NCBI GenBank assembly: GCA_965200645.1
Contig: CBDAUN010000003.1
Coordinates: forward strand, 1,488,001-1,552,000
Source: CBDAUN01 sp965200645
Lineage (GTDB): Bacteria; Pseudomonadota; Gammaproteobacteria; Arenicellales; JAJDZL01
Length of the DNA: 64,000 nucleotides
Direction: 5' to 3'
This document shows positions 45,712 to 54,333 of this stretch, piece after piece (the first letter of the stretch is position 1; every line of letters begins with the position of its first letter). The position numbers and the translations under genes are program-made. A model generated the notes under the pieces. That model worked only from the letters and a program-made list of their open reading frames with translations. It was not told where the DNA came from and made no database searches.

Positions 45712-46695
45712 TTGAGTGTAACCACCAAGCCAGGCAATCCTGCTACGGGCAGGCCGTATCATGATTTGTTTTTCAAAAGCGTCTTAGCGTCGTTTCCGGA
45801 GTTTCGCAAAGAACTGGTCGAACTGTCACTGCCCGATGCGTTACGGTTGGAACTTGACACTGATCACATTGATTATCAAACCGAGATCTTAGGCAGTGCA
45901 TGGCAGGTGGAACTTCGTCCCGATGGATTGATGTCGATGAAGATCAACCAGGCCAGCGAAGCAGATCCCCGGGCACAGTTCGTGTATGAATTCAAAAGTC
46001 ATCCGGACCCGCAGACGCTGGCTCAGGTGGCACGGTATATGTACAGTGTCGGCTATGCACATCCTGATGCGTTGGTGATGGCCGTAGTGGTGTATCACGG
46101 TGAACAGCACTGGAACTTCGATACCACGCATCCTGTTGCGTTGAAACTGTCGTCCGAGGAACTTCGAAAGTACGATGCCAAGTCACTGCACATTCGAGCG
46201 CTGTTTGTCAATTTAATGGACGAGTTAATTCAAAGAAGAGCAAAGGATTTGAAGTTTGCCCCGGTATTCTATATTCTTACGCATATATGGCATTTGGATG
46301 ATGCTGTGGTGGGCCAGATGCTGCGACTGGCGTCTGAAAGGTTATATGGCATGGTGGGTTACGAATTACTGTATGCCTCGATGGTGGCATACGTGTGTCA
46401 GCGGGACCCGAAATATAAAGATCGAGAGCGACTGATGAAAATAGAAAAGTTAAATGTTGAACGGGACAGGAGAATGATTAGCAAAGTGTTGCCGATATTA
46501 GATGAATACACCAGGCAAGACAGACAAGAAGCTAGACAAGAAGGTAGACAGGAAGGTAGACAGGAAGGTAGACAGGAGATTGCAGAGAGTTTACTTCGCG
46601 ACAATTTAGACGATTCTTTTGTTGTCAAGCACAGTGGTCTATCGCCGGATGATGTTTCCGAGTTGCGGCATAAGTTGAACGGAGCGGGTTCGTAA
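45712..46695 (+). CDS. rpn: Rpn/YhgA-like PD-(D/E)XK nuclease, copy A
   Basis: 327 residues, starting at TTG with GGAG seven bases upstream. N-terminal PD-(D/E)XK domain: HDLFFKSVLASFPEFRKELV, the catalytic Asp in ELRPDGLMS and the ExK in YEFKSHPD. The middle region has the helical tail typical of the family. Near residue 270 lies a tandem RQEG repeat (four units plus partial). Rpn proteins are nucleases that raise RecA-independent recombination. Nearly identical to the copy at 59854-60885, which has four more RQEG units. Confidence 0.9.
   Translation: MSVTTKPGNPATGRPYHDLFFKSVLASFPEFRKELVELSLPDALRLELDTDHIDYQTEILGSAWQVELRPDGLMSMKINQASEADPRAQFVYEFKSHPDPQTLAQVARYMYSVGYAHPDALVMAVVVYHGEQHWNFDTTHPVALKLSSEELRKYDAKSLHIRALFVNLMDELIQRRAKDLKFAPVFYILTHIWHLDDAVVGQMLRLASERLYGMVGYELLYASMVAYVCQRDPKYKDRERLMKIEKLNVERDRRMISKVLPILDEYTRQDRQEARQEGRQEGRQEGRQEIAESLLRDNLDDSFVVKHSGLSPDDVSELRHKLNGAGS
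46522..46578 (+). repeat. 12-bp in-frame tandem repeat, copy A
   Basis: Four complete units of AGACARGAAGSY type and a partial one encode RQEA-RQEG-RQEG-RQEG-RQEI. The homologous array in copy B is 48 bp longer. Length change by whole units keeps the reading frame, as expected from slippage. Confidence 0.92.
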
Positions 46696-46952
46696 AGATA
46701 CGGAAAGTCTCTGATTTGTCGTGTCTATGTTTTGAATAGTTAGTTCGATATGATTGACGCAAGGCAAAGTCTTATTGCTTGACTTCCGCCATGATGGCTT
46801 GTAAGTCATTGGTTTAAAATGCCCACGGATCGAACTGAGGCACGCCATGGAAGGTTTTGCAAACACCGCACAATCAAGTTTTGTAAGCCATTGATATCAA
46901 AGACAGATAATATTCGTCGTTCGAAGACTTAAAAAAATTGTCCGAACATTAG

Positions 46953-47134
46953 TGTTTCAGGTTGGGGCGAGGGTTGTCCCTGAGGACACACTTATCTGTC
47001 GGCTCACGGACCAGGAATTCGGTCTGCTATGAGCATTCTTGCATCAGCGATTCTTGGTTGTGACCCGCGTTCCATCGCATCAGCTAATCGCATAATGGAT
47101 CAAGTATTACCCCGACCATGACTATGTCAAGTCC
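46953..47134 (+). repeat. 183-bp direct repeat, right copy
   Basis: Second copy of 44964-45146, with one base fewer near TGTCC-TGAGG. It joins on the right to the remaining 3' part of the MR/MLE pseudogene without a further break. Confidence 0.9.
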
Positions 47135-47885
47135 CTATCGATGTTTGGTGGAGATTCAGCACAACCTGCTCCGGTTAATTCATCCATATCCACCGACACT
47201 ATCGAGCAGATGATCAACTCGATAGAGACTGCGATCAAAGACGGCTATCGATGGCATTCAGCAAAGATTGGTGGCAGGCATGCCGAACTGGATCATAACT
47301 GTATTGAAGCACTGAATGAAGCCTTACCCGTGGGTTACAACCTGACCTTTGGTGTGAACCGCTCGTGGACACCTGCCACAGCTATTTATGTCCTAAACAG
47401 CGCAATGGCTCAGAACAAATTCGAACAGCCTTGCGAAACACTTAATCAGTGTGCACAGGTCGCTTCTCGCGTTTCCCAGCCAATAGACTTAGAGAAATGT
47501 CTACACACATTTCAAGACTATCTTGACACTTGGAAACTGGAAGCATGTGAGGCTGTCAAAATCAAACCTAATCGCGTCGGCGGACTGGCCAAGGCTCGAC
47601 AAATTCGAGACTTTGGCGTTTCCGGTTGGTAGGTAAATGTACATTGAAGATACCGGCGGTAACGTGCTTGCCGACTCCACAGCCATTCATCTGGCATCAT
47701 TTACTCCAGAACAAAACCGACTTGCAAGCTGGCTGTGCCACTATCACCTCGCTGAAGACCCTTTTCCAACCCAGGGAGCCCTTAACAATAAGGGCGTGAC
47801 AATACCACCTCAAGCACCTGGAATTGGCATTGAACCGAACATTGAATCACTTGGAGATCCATTTGCAATGTGGGAATTAAAATGA
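47135..47885 (+). pseudogene. Broken MR/MLE enzyme gene, 3' part
   Basis: Continues the gene begun at 44837. After the frame shift comes PIDV, then a jump (about 15-20 codons missing compared with relatives) into FGGDSAQPAPVNSS. The barrel domain with GYRWHSAKIGG, FGVNRSWTP and KIKPNRVGGLAKAR runs to a TAG at 47630-47632, then continues in another frame as MYIEDTGGNVLADS to a stop at 47883-47885. Clearly non-functional. The intact paralogue starts next to its end. Confidence 0.85.
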
Positions 47886-48985
47886 AAATTACACGAGTTT
47901 TTATTTGGCATGTCGCACTGACCAGCCTCGAACCCTACTACATGGCAGACGGTAAGGACTGTGAAACCGTCGAATCGGTAGTAATCAGAGTTGATACTGA
48001 TTCGAAATTTTCCGGCTGGGGAGAAGTGTGTCCCATACCTCATTATCTGGAAGCCTATGCTCGCGGTGTCGCTCCGGCAATTAAAGAAATGGCCCCGGTA
48101 CTGCTAGGTGCAGATCCCATTGGTGCAGAATCTCTTATGAGTAAATTAAATGCCTATCTCATCGGACACCGCTATGCAAAATCGGCAATCGACACTGCAC
48201 TGTGGGATATTACAGGCAAAGTCGCAAATTTACCGCTATACAGTCTTCTAGGTGGTCGACGACACCAATCAATGCCTGTTTTCCACTCCATCACGTGTAT
48301 CGCACCTGACGAAATGGCAAAAATTGCAGTAGATACGCACCAGCAAGGAGTACGTCAATTTCAAGTTAAACTCGGAGCGGATAAAGATTGGCAAGCGGAC
48401 GTTGAAAGACTGATCAAGGTACGCGAGGTTATTAAGGACGGTTCAATGGTTTTTGGGGACTGGAATTGCGGTTCATCTCAACTGGATGCAGTCCGGGTTG
48501 GTCGAGCAGTTGCTCATCTCGACATTATGCTCGAACAACCATGTCCTACAGTGGAGGAATGCGCAGCTGTAAGGTCAGCGACGGGATTACCCATGAAGTT
48601 GGATGAAAATGCTCACGACACTGCATCATTGTTAAAGGCTCATTCTTTAGGCTGCATGGAGGCTGCTGCGATCAAACTTTCCAAGTTCGGTGGTATTAGT
48701 GCAGCACGTCGAGGTCGGGATCTTTGTACTTACTTTGGAACGAAACTCGGCATCGAGGATACTTGGGGATCCGATATCACAACGGCTGCTGTATTGCATC
48801 TTGGTTGCACTACCAGTCCCGCAGTTCTGCAGAATGTCTGTGATCTTTCCGTTTACGTTTCGCCTCATATTGCAAGCGATGGATCAAAGCGTGTCAATGG
48901 CTGTATTGCGCCACCTGAAGGTCCGGGGCTGGGCGTTACTCCCGATTTAGACTTACTCAAAGAACCCGATTTAATCATTGACTAG
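47882..48985 (+). CDS. MR/MLE enzyme, candidate proline-/hydroxyproline-betaine epimerase
   Basis: Enolase-superfamily racemase/epimerase, 367 residues from ATG at 47882. The acid/base lysines fall at 163 (FQVKLG) and 265 (AAIKLSK); magnesium ligands at Asp193 (FGDWN), Glu218 (LEQP) and Asp241 (LDEN). These are the numbers I recall for HpbD, 4R-hydroxyproline betaine 2-epimerase; the recall is unchecked, and other MLE-subgroup racemases have similar spacing. The Trp I expect near 320 is not seen. The Rieske and flavin demethylases nearby fit a betaine substrate. It lies 11 bp before the next gene. Confidence 0.8.
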   Translation: MKITRVFIWHVALTSLEPYYMADGKDCETVESVVIRVDTDSKFSGWGEVCPIPHYLEAYARGVAPAIKEMAPVLLGADPIGAESLMSKLNAYLIGHRYAKSAIDTALWDITGKVANLPLYSLLGGRRHQSMPVFHSITCIAPDEMAKIAVDTHQQGVRQFQVKLGADKDWQADVERLIKVREVIKDGSMVFGDWNCGSSQLDAVRVGRAVAHLDIMLEQPCPTVEECAAVRSATGLPMKLDENAHDTASLLKAHSLGCMEAAAIKLSKFGGISAARRGRDLCTYFGTKLGIEDTWGSDITTAAVLHLGCTTSPAVLQNVCDLSVYVSPHIASDGSKRVNGCIAPPEGPGLGVTPDLDLLKEPDLIID

Positions 48986-48996
48986 AAATTTTCGTC

Positions 48997-50268
48997 GTGT
49001 CGCAAGAAAATCTTATTGATCGAGCAAGAGCGATTCTGCCCGGTGGGGGATTCGGTAATTTTGATCCAGGAATCATTGTGCGCAACGGCAAAGGCTCTCG
49101 TGTATGGGATGAAGACGGTAATGAATACATCGATTACTTGATCGGCTCAGGTCCCATGTTGTTGGGACACGGACACCGCGAAATTTTAGAAGTCATCACT
49201 GAGCAACTGACCAAGGGTATGACTTTCTTCGCTAACAATGCCCTTGGCATTGAATTGGCAGAGGAAATCTGCAAGGCAGTAGCCTGTGCCGAGCAAGTGC
49301 GATATGTCTGCACTGGTAGTGAGGCTGATATGTATGCAATGCGACTGGCAAGAGCCTACACCGAGCGAAATTACATTCTTAAGTTTGAAGGCGGGTATCA
49401 CGGCATGTCCGCTGAGGCACAGATGAGTCTGGCACCAAATGAACTGTTGGACTTTCCTAATGCGCAGCCGGACTCTGCAGGAATTACACAAGCCACTCGA
49501 GATGGTGTTTTGATAGCACCGTTTAATGACGCAGAATTTGTTAGAGAGTTTCTTTCACAACGAGGAGAACACATTGCTGCAGTAATCGTCGAGCCTCTGC
49601 AACGAATCATTCCACCCGTACCAGGATTTTTAGAAACGTTAAGGGAGGAATGCACGAAGCACAATATCGTTTTGATATTCGATGAGGTTGTTACTGGATT
49701 TCGGTTTGCTTATGGCGGAGCTCAACAGCTGTACGGTGTAGTTCCAGACTTGTGTACTCTCGGTAAAGTCATTGGTGGGGGTTTTCCATTAGCTGCGATT
49801 TCAGGATCGTCAGAGATCATGGCACATTTTGATTTGAGCAAAGTAGGTTCGGACGGCTTTTTGATGCAAGTAGGAACTCTGAGTGGAAATCCCGTCGCTT
49901 CTGTTGCCGGCCTCAAAACAATGGAGATCTTAAGGCGAGAAGGGGTTTACGAAAAGCTCTACACAACCGGAAGAACTCTCATGAATGCTCATTCAGAGCA
50001 TTTGACCAAAGCTGGAGTGGCGCACCAGATCCTTGGTCACGAAACTCTGTTCGATGTTGCGTTTACTGATTCAATTGTTAGAGATTATCGTGACCTGCAT
50101 CAAGAAGATACGGAGCTTCACAAAAAGTTTAACTCGCTTCTTCGTCAACAGGGAGTGTTCAAGTCTCCTAGTAAAACCTACGTGTCACTTGCACTAACAG
50201 ATTCGGATATCAATCAGACTATTGATGCCATCGCGTTTGCTTCCAAGCACTTATTTGCTTATTCCTAA
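48997..50268 (+). CDS. Class III aminotransferase, GSAM-like (second copy)
   Basis: 423 residues, GTG start. LIFDEVVTGFRFAYGG and the PLP Lys in CTLGKVIGGGFP are clear; CTGSEADMYAMRLARA is the Gly/Ser-rich phosphate site. It resembles HemL and the two paralogues at 32841 and 52209 but all three are divergent, so they probably act on different substrates. Eleven bases after the MR/MLE gene. Confidence 0.87.
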   Translation: MSQENLIDRARAILPGGGFGNFDPGIIVRNGKGSRVWDEDGNEYIDYLIGSGPMLLGHGHREILEVITEQLTKGMTFFANNALGIELAEEICKAVACAEQVRYVCTGSEADMYAMRLARAYTERNYILKFEGGYHGMSAEAQMSLAPNELLDFPNAQPDSAGITQATRDGVLIAPFNDAEFVREFLSQRGEHIAAVIVEPLQRIIPPVPGFLETLREECTKHNIVLIFDEVVTGFRFAYGGAQQLYGVVPDLCTLGKVIGGGFPLAAISGSSEIMAHFDLSKVGSDGFLMQVGTLSGNPVASVAGLKTMEILRREGVYEKLYTTGRTLMNAHSEHLTKAGVAHQILGHETLFDVAFTDSIVRDYRDLHQEDTELHKKFNSLLRQQGVFKSPSKTYVSLALTDSDINQTIDAIAFASKHLFAYS

Positions 50269-51048
50269 CTACGACTAAACTCTCCATAAATTCGAAGCTG
50301 GAAGTTAAATAGCGGACCTCATCTAACATAACTAAATTTTCGCAAAACTGGAAACGAAATCGTTGTCTCTGTTTAGTAGGTGTGTAAATTGTTATTAGAA
50401 TCGGGCGATGCTGTCCTAGACCTCTATAAGACGAATTTGCCAATGAAGATCTAAGCCGCCGGTCCCAAGCATTTCGCCGGACTGGAATGTATCTGGATAC
50501 CAAATCAGGGTGGCCTGCTACTCGAACCGCTCGAATCGGTTGGGGCAGTAATTTTTTCCTAGAACTAAAAGAGCCTTCCTGGTTTGAGCGGAAGGCTGAA
50601 TCCAATACGTGATACATCTGACCGGACCTATCTATATGCTGACAACATTGCCATCGATGAAGACCAGCAGCAATCCGACCGTTTCGACTAGGTAAACCGA
50701 TACGACTGACGGACAATCATGGTACGAATTTGTCGGTCACTATCGTGGACATCCTCGGCCAGTCCTCCCTACTTGAGTATCAGCCGTTCAAGCCGTGAGA
50801 GTCGCCAATAATCAGCAACACCACCTAAACGCGAGTCCAGCAAGAATCCGTAGGTCCCGTGTAGCCTTTCAAAGCGGCCCATGTGGGTTTGCCAGTCCTT
50901 ATACGCAACCGAAGGGATACGACTCGTCGCTTATACGATCTCTATGCCCCTATGTTTTTTTATTAAAATGATTGACATTAGTATCACTTTACCCACTACT
51001 GAACAGAGGCTAATTGTTTCTCTGTATTTTGTCATTTACGTCAAATTC
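50269..51048. other. Long gap between GSAM-like and creatinase-like genes
   Basis: About 780 bp with only broken frames. I tried all six frames and could not recognise a family. A 165-codon frame on the minus strand (50219-50716) overlaps the aminotransferase end and has no family signs. The region may contain a thoroughly decayed gene and the promoter of the next operon. Confidence 0.45.
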
Positions 51049-52212
51049 ATGTCCATACCAAGAGAACCAGTTTTCAAACAAAGCGAATTTGAAACTCGCC
51101 GGCAAGCAGTTCGAAAGGCTATGGCTGAAAGTGGCATAGACACTCTTATTGTTCATTCTGCTCCAAACATTTATTACTTGTGCGGCCACCACACCCTAAA
51201 CTTGTGGGATTATCAGTGCCTGGCTTTGCCCCTAGAGAAAAAGCCATTTATGGTTCTTTGGCAGTTCGAAAGAGGAAGATTTGAAGCATCTGCTGTTGAT
51301 ACGCAATTAGAACTATTCAATACCCACGACGACCCGATTGAAGAAACAGTAAAGGCACTCAGAAAGCACCGCCAACTTGGCGGAACGGTGGGAATCGAAG
51401 CTCAAACTCGTTATTTGGTTCCCAACACCCATGACGCACTCATTGCCGCTTTGGAGGGAACTACTGTTGTAAATGGGTCAGGACTCGTCGACCAAGTTCG
51501 AAACATAAAGTCAGATGCCGAACTTAAGTTAATGCACCAAGCTGCGCGAATTACAGATCAGGCAGTATTAAAGGGATTTGAGAAAATCGCACCGGGAGTT
51601 TCGGATTCTGAAGTCGCAGCTGAGGTTGCAGCGGAACTCATCCGCCACAATAGTCTTGGGTTTTCCGTATACCCTATCGTTTCTGCGGGTTACCGAGCAG
51701 GAATGCCACACAACAGCAACAATGGATACCGGATTTCTGAAGGAGATACTGTCTTCATAGAGTGTTCGCCAAGTTATCACTGGTATCACTCACCCATTAT
51801 GCGCACCGCTTCGGTTGGTGTTGTTTCTGCTCAGGTACAACAGTTTGCTCAAATTGCCAACTCCGCAGTGAACGCGATGCTGGATGTCGCCAAGCCTGGC
51901 GTCTTGGCCTCGGAATGTGCAAACGCCGCTGCCAACATAATCAAACCCATCAGAGACGAAATTCTCTTTCACGAAGTTTATGGCTATCCCGTCGGAATCG
52001 GCTTTCCTCCTACATGGGGTGAAGAGTCCGGGTTTGCATTGGTTGTCAATAATCACCGACCGCTTGAAGCTGGAATGGTCTTTCATATTCCTTTAACATT
52101 GAGATTGAATGGCCAGATGGGAGTGGGCTTGAGTCATACATTTGCAGTCACAGAAACAGGTGTTGAGGTGTTCAGCAATCTTCCACTGGAGCTTCATCCG
52201 ATTGACGTATGA
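51049..52212 (+). CDS. M24-family protein lacking metal ligands (creatinase/ectoine-hydrolase-like)
   Basis: 387 residues from the ATG at 51049 (MSIPREPVF); the longer frame from 50881 has an unlikely N-terminal extension. Creatinase_N domain then pita-bread fold. The two Asp ligands of metal-dependent members fall in DTVFIECSPSYHWYHSPIMRT, where they are Glu and Pro, so the metal site is lost, as in creatinase and ectoine hydrolase. AGMPHNSNN supplies the usual His. Likely a C-N hydrolase acting in the same catabolic pathway. Overlaps the next start by four bases. Confidence 0.82.
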   Translation: MSIPREPVFKQSEFETRRQAVRKAMAESGIDTLIVHSAPNIYYLCGHHTLNLWDYQCLALPLEKKPFMVLWQFERGRFEASAVDTQLELFNTHDDPIEETVKALRKHRQLGGTVGIEAQTRYLVPNTHDALIAALEGTTVVNGSGLVDQVRNIKSDAELKLMHQAARITDQAVLKGFEKIAPGVSDSEVAAEVAAELIRHNSLGFSVYPIVSAGYRAGMPHNSNNGYRISEGDTVFIECSPSYHWYHSPIMRTASVGVVSAQVQQFAQIANSAVNAMLDVAKPGVLASECANAAANIIKPIRDEILFHEVYGYPVGIGFPPTWGEESGFALVVNNHRPLEAGMVFHIPLTLRLNGQMGVGLSHTFAVTETGVEVFSNLPLELHPIDV

Positions 52213-53537
52213 GTCAATTTATCAAATCTCAAGAACTATACGACTTCGGCGGGCAATACCTGGCCGGTGGGGTAAGCAGCAACTTTAGATATGGAGGTTA
52301 TGGCGAAAGTCCAGTTCCTTTGTATTATGCTGAGGGTAAAGGTTCACATTTGTTCGATGTGGATGGTAATCGCTATATCGACTACGCCCTAGCCAACGGC
52401 CCAATCATATTGGGACACGCTCCACTCTCAGTGTTGGACAGAGTACGTGCAACTCTCAACATGGGTCAGTTGTTTGCAGGCCAAACTGAACTTGAAGCGC
52501 AATTAGCAAAAAAAATTGTCGAGATCGTTCCATGTGCTGAACTCGTTCGATTCGCCTCCAGTGGCACCGAAGCGATTCATGCAGCAATTCGATTAGCCAG
52601 GGCTCACACTCAAAAATCGAAGGTTGTTAAGTTTGAAGGCCACTATCACGGCTGGACGGATAACGTCTTTGTCAGTGTGAACCCACCGCTAGACTCTTCC
52701 GGAGATGACAATTCTCCCAAAAGCGTCGCCCAATCACCCGGACAATCGATAAAAGCTTTAGAGGACATCATTACACTACCGTGGAATGACTTAGATTTAA
52801 TCGCAAAAATCATTCGTGAACGAAGCTCTGAGATCGCCGCAGTGATCATGGAACCCATCAACTGCAATACTGGCGCGATGGCACCTGAACCTGGTTATTT
52901 GGAGGAAGTACGACAGCTCACCTCTGAGCATGATGTAGTACTGATATTTGATGAAGTCATTACGGGTTTTAGGGTTGCATTGAAAGGTGCTCAGGGAATG
53001 CTGGGAGTCACGCCGGATTTGGCTGTTTTTGCGAAAGCCCTGGCTGCCGGATTCCCACTCGCAGCACTGTGTGGCAGAAAAGACATAATGGAATTGGTTT
53101 ATACACAATCAGTCATGCATGGCGGTACCTACAATGCGAATGTTGTTGCGGTCGCAGCTGGGTTGGCTACGATAAAAGAACTGCAACGAAACAACGGTTC
53201 GGCTTATCGAGACATGAACACACGTGGAGAGCGCTTAATGAATGAACTACAGTCAATCTTCGCAAAACGCAATCAAAATGTTCACGTTCAAGGATTTGGC
53301 ACTGTCTTTCATCCTGTATTTTGTATTGATTCAGGAAGTAACGTCAATAACTATAGAAGATTTGCTTCCGTTGATGTAGTCCTAAAGAATAAGTTCAACG
53401 TAAAACTGCAAACTGCTGGAACCAGAGTCACTGCTCGTGGTACATGGTTTTTATCTACTGCCCATACCGATACTGACATTGACGAAACGCTATCGCACGC
53501 TGACCGGGCAATATATGAGGCACTCAATGACGCATGA
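52209..53537 (+). CDS. Class III aminotransferase, GSAM-like (third copy)
   Basis: 442 residues. RFASSGTEAIHAAIRLA, LIFDEVITGFRVALKGA and the PLP Lys in AVFAKALAAGFP. Overlaps the M24 gene as ATGA and overlaps the next gene by 11 bp, so the three are one coupled operon. Confidence 0.87.
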   Translation: MSQFIKSQELYDFGGQYLAGGVSSNFRYGGYGESPVPLYYAEGKGSHLFDVDGNRYIDYALANGPIILGHAPLSVLDRVRATLNMGQLFAGQTELEAQLAKKIVEIVPCAELVRFASSGTEAIHAAIRLARAHTQKSKVVKFEGHYHGWTDNVFVSVNPPLDSSGDDNSPKSVAQSPGQSIKALEDIITLPWNDLDLIAKIIRERSSEIAAVIMEPINCNTGAMAPEPGYLEEVRQLTSEHDVVLIFDEVITGFRVALKGAQGMLGVTPDLAVFAKALAAGFPLAALCGRKDIMELVYTQSVMHGGTYNANVVAVAAGLATIKELQRNNGSAYRDMNTRGERLMNELQSIFAKRNQNVHVQGFGTVFHPVFCIDSGSNVNNYRRFASVDVVLKNKFNVKLQTAGTRVTARGTWFLSTAHTDTDIDETLSHADRAIYEALNDA

Positions 53538-54273
53538 TGTTTCCCGCTTAGGTTTTGTTTGGCCCGGCGGTGGGTCCGAACATGATTTTTATCAATTTGT
53601 TGAAGCTACCGGTGATGTCGTTCGCATATTCTTTTCCTGCACGCGTGTGGGTGGAAGTGGTGATGACGATCATGACCTATACGCACTTCACAGAACCGCT
53701 CGTCTAGACTGGTTGGAGGAAGCGGCTAAACGACTAGTCAGTTTGAATTTGGATTGTGTTTACTGGCCCTGTACTAGTGGTAGCTTCGTATTGGGTAGAA
53801 AACATGCTGAAGCACAACTCGAAACTCTAACTAACACCGTGGGTGTCCCTTCAGGAAGCACTTCTTTAGCATTCATTAAAGCTCTTCAACATGCCAACTT
53901 TGATCGAGTGTCCGTGCTTGCAACTTATCCAGAGCTAGCGTCCAGGGAGTTTGAGAAGTTTTTGGGAGAGTTCGGAATTAACGTGTTGCGTATGAAGTGG
54001 TTGGATGCTGCTAGCGGCTGGGATGCAGCGGTATTTGAACCGCAATTCATTGTTGACCATATTCCAGATGTTTTGCATTCCGGCGCACAAGTATTACTGA
54101 TTCCAGATACAGCTTTTCCTAGTATGTTTTCTATCGAGGAATTCGAAAAAACTGCTGGAATACCTGTGTTCACAGCAAACGGAGTATCGCTGTGGGATGC
54201 GTATCAAATGATGCGAAAAGGCTTCCGAGCTGATGGTTTCGGAACCCTAATATCAGGGCAATTGTCGCCGTAG
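53527..54273 (+). CDS. Asp/Glu racemase-like protein (maleate isomerase/AMDase type)
   Basis: 248 residues from ATG at 53527 (MTHDVSRLGFVWPGG), inside the end of the upstream gene; the longer frame is unlikely. The first active-site Cys is present in YWPCTSGSFV. The second Cys, expected after the LLIPDTAF strand, is replaced, so simple two-base racemisation is unlikely; decarboxylase or isomerase-type chemistry is possible. Confidence 0.75.
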   Translation: MTHDVSRLGFVWPGGGSEHDFYQFVEATGDVVRIFFSCTRVGGSGDDDHDLYALHRTARLDWLEEAAKRLVSLNLDCVYWPCTSGSFVLGRKHAEAQLETLTNTVGVPSGSTSLAFIKALQHANFDRVSVLATYPELASREFEKFLGEFGINVLRMKWLDAASGWDAAVFEPQFIVDHIPDVLHSGAQVLLIPDTAFPSMFSIEEFEKTAGIPVFTANGVSLWDAYQMMRKGFRADGFGTLISGQLSP

Positions 54274-54333
54274 TGGCAAGGATTCTACAGTAGAGTAAAA
54301 TTTTTTACTACTTCGAATCAGCAACTTCTCGAG

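Larger units (their letters stand above)
45147..46952 (+). mobile_element. Rpn-type element, copy A (about 1.8 kb)
   Basis: Copy A matches the reverse complement of 59595-61450 at very high identity from the left end (AATGTGAAAGGTC) to the right end (GTCCGAAC). It carries one rpn gene with about 565 bp upstream and 255 bp downstream. Both junctions begin with AATGT read inward, a weak terminal inverted repeat. It interrupts the MR/MLE pseudogene. It carries no classic transposase, so mobility depends on Rpn or on host/other functions; this is inference. Confidence 0.75.

Noticed and set aside
45571..45762. Small frame on the minus strand upstream of rpn, repeated in copy B
   Set aside because: Its conservation is explained by the element being duplicated; it overlaps the rpn start and has no family signs.
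50219..50716. 165-codon frame on the minus strand
   Set aside because: Overlaps the aminotransferase end, no recognisable motif, and the region is otherwise stop-rich.
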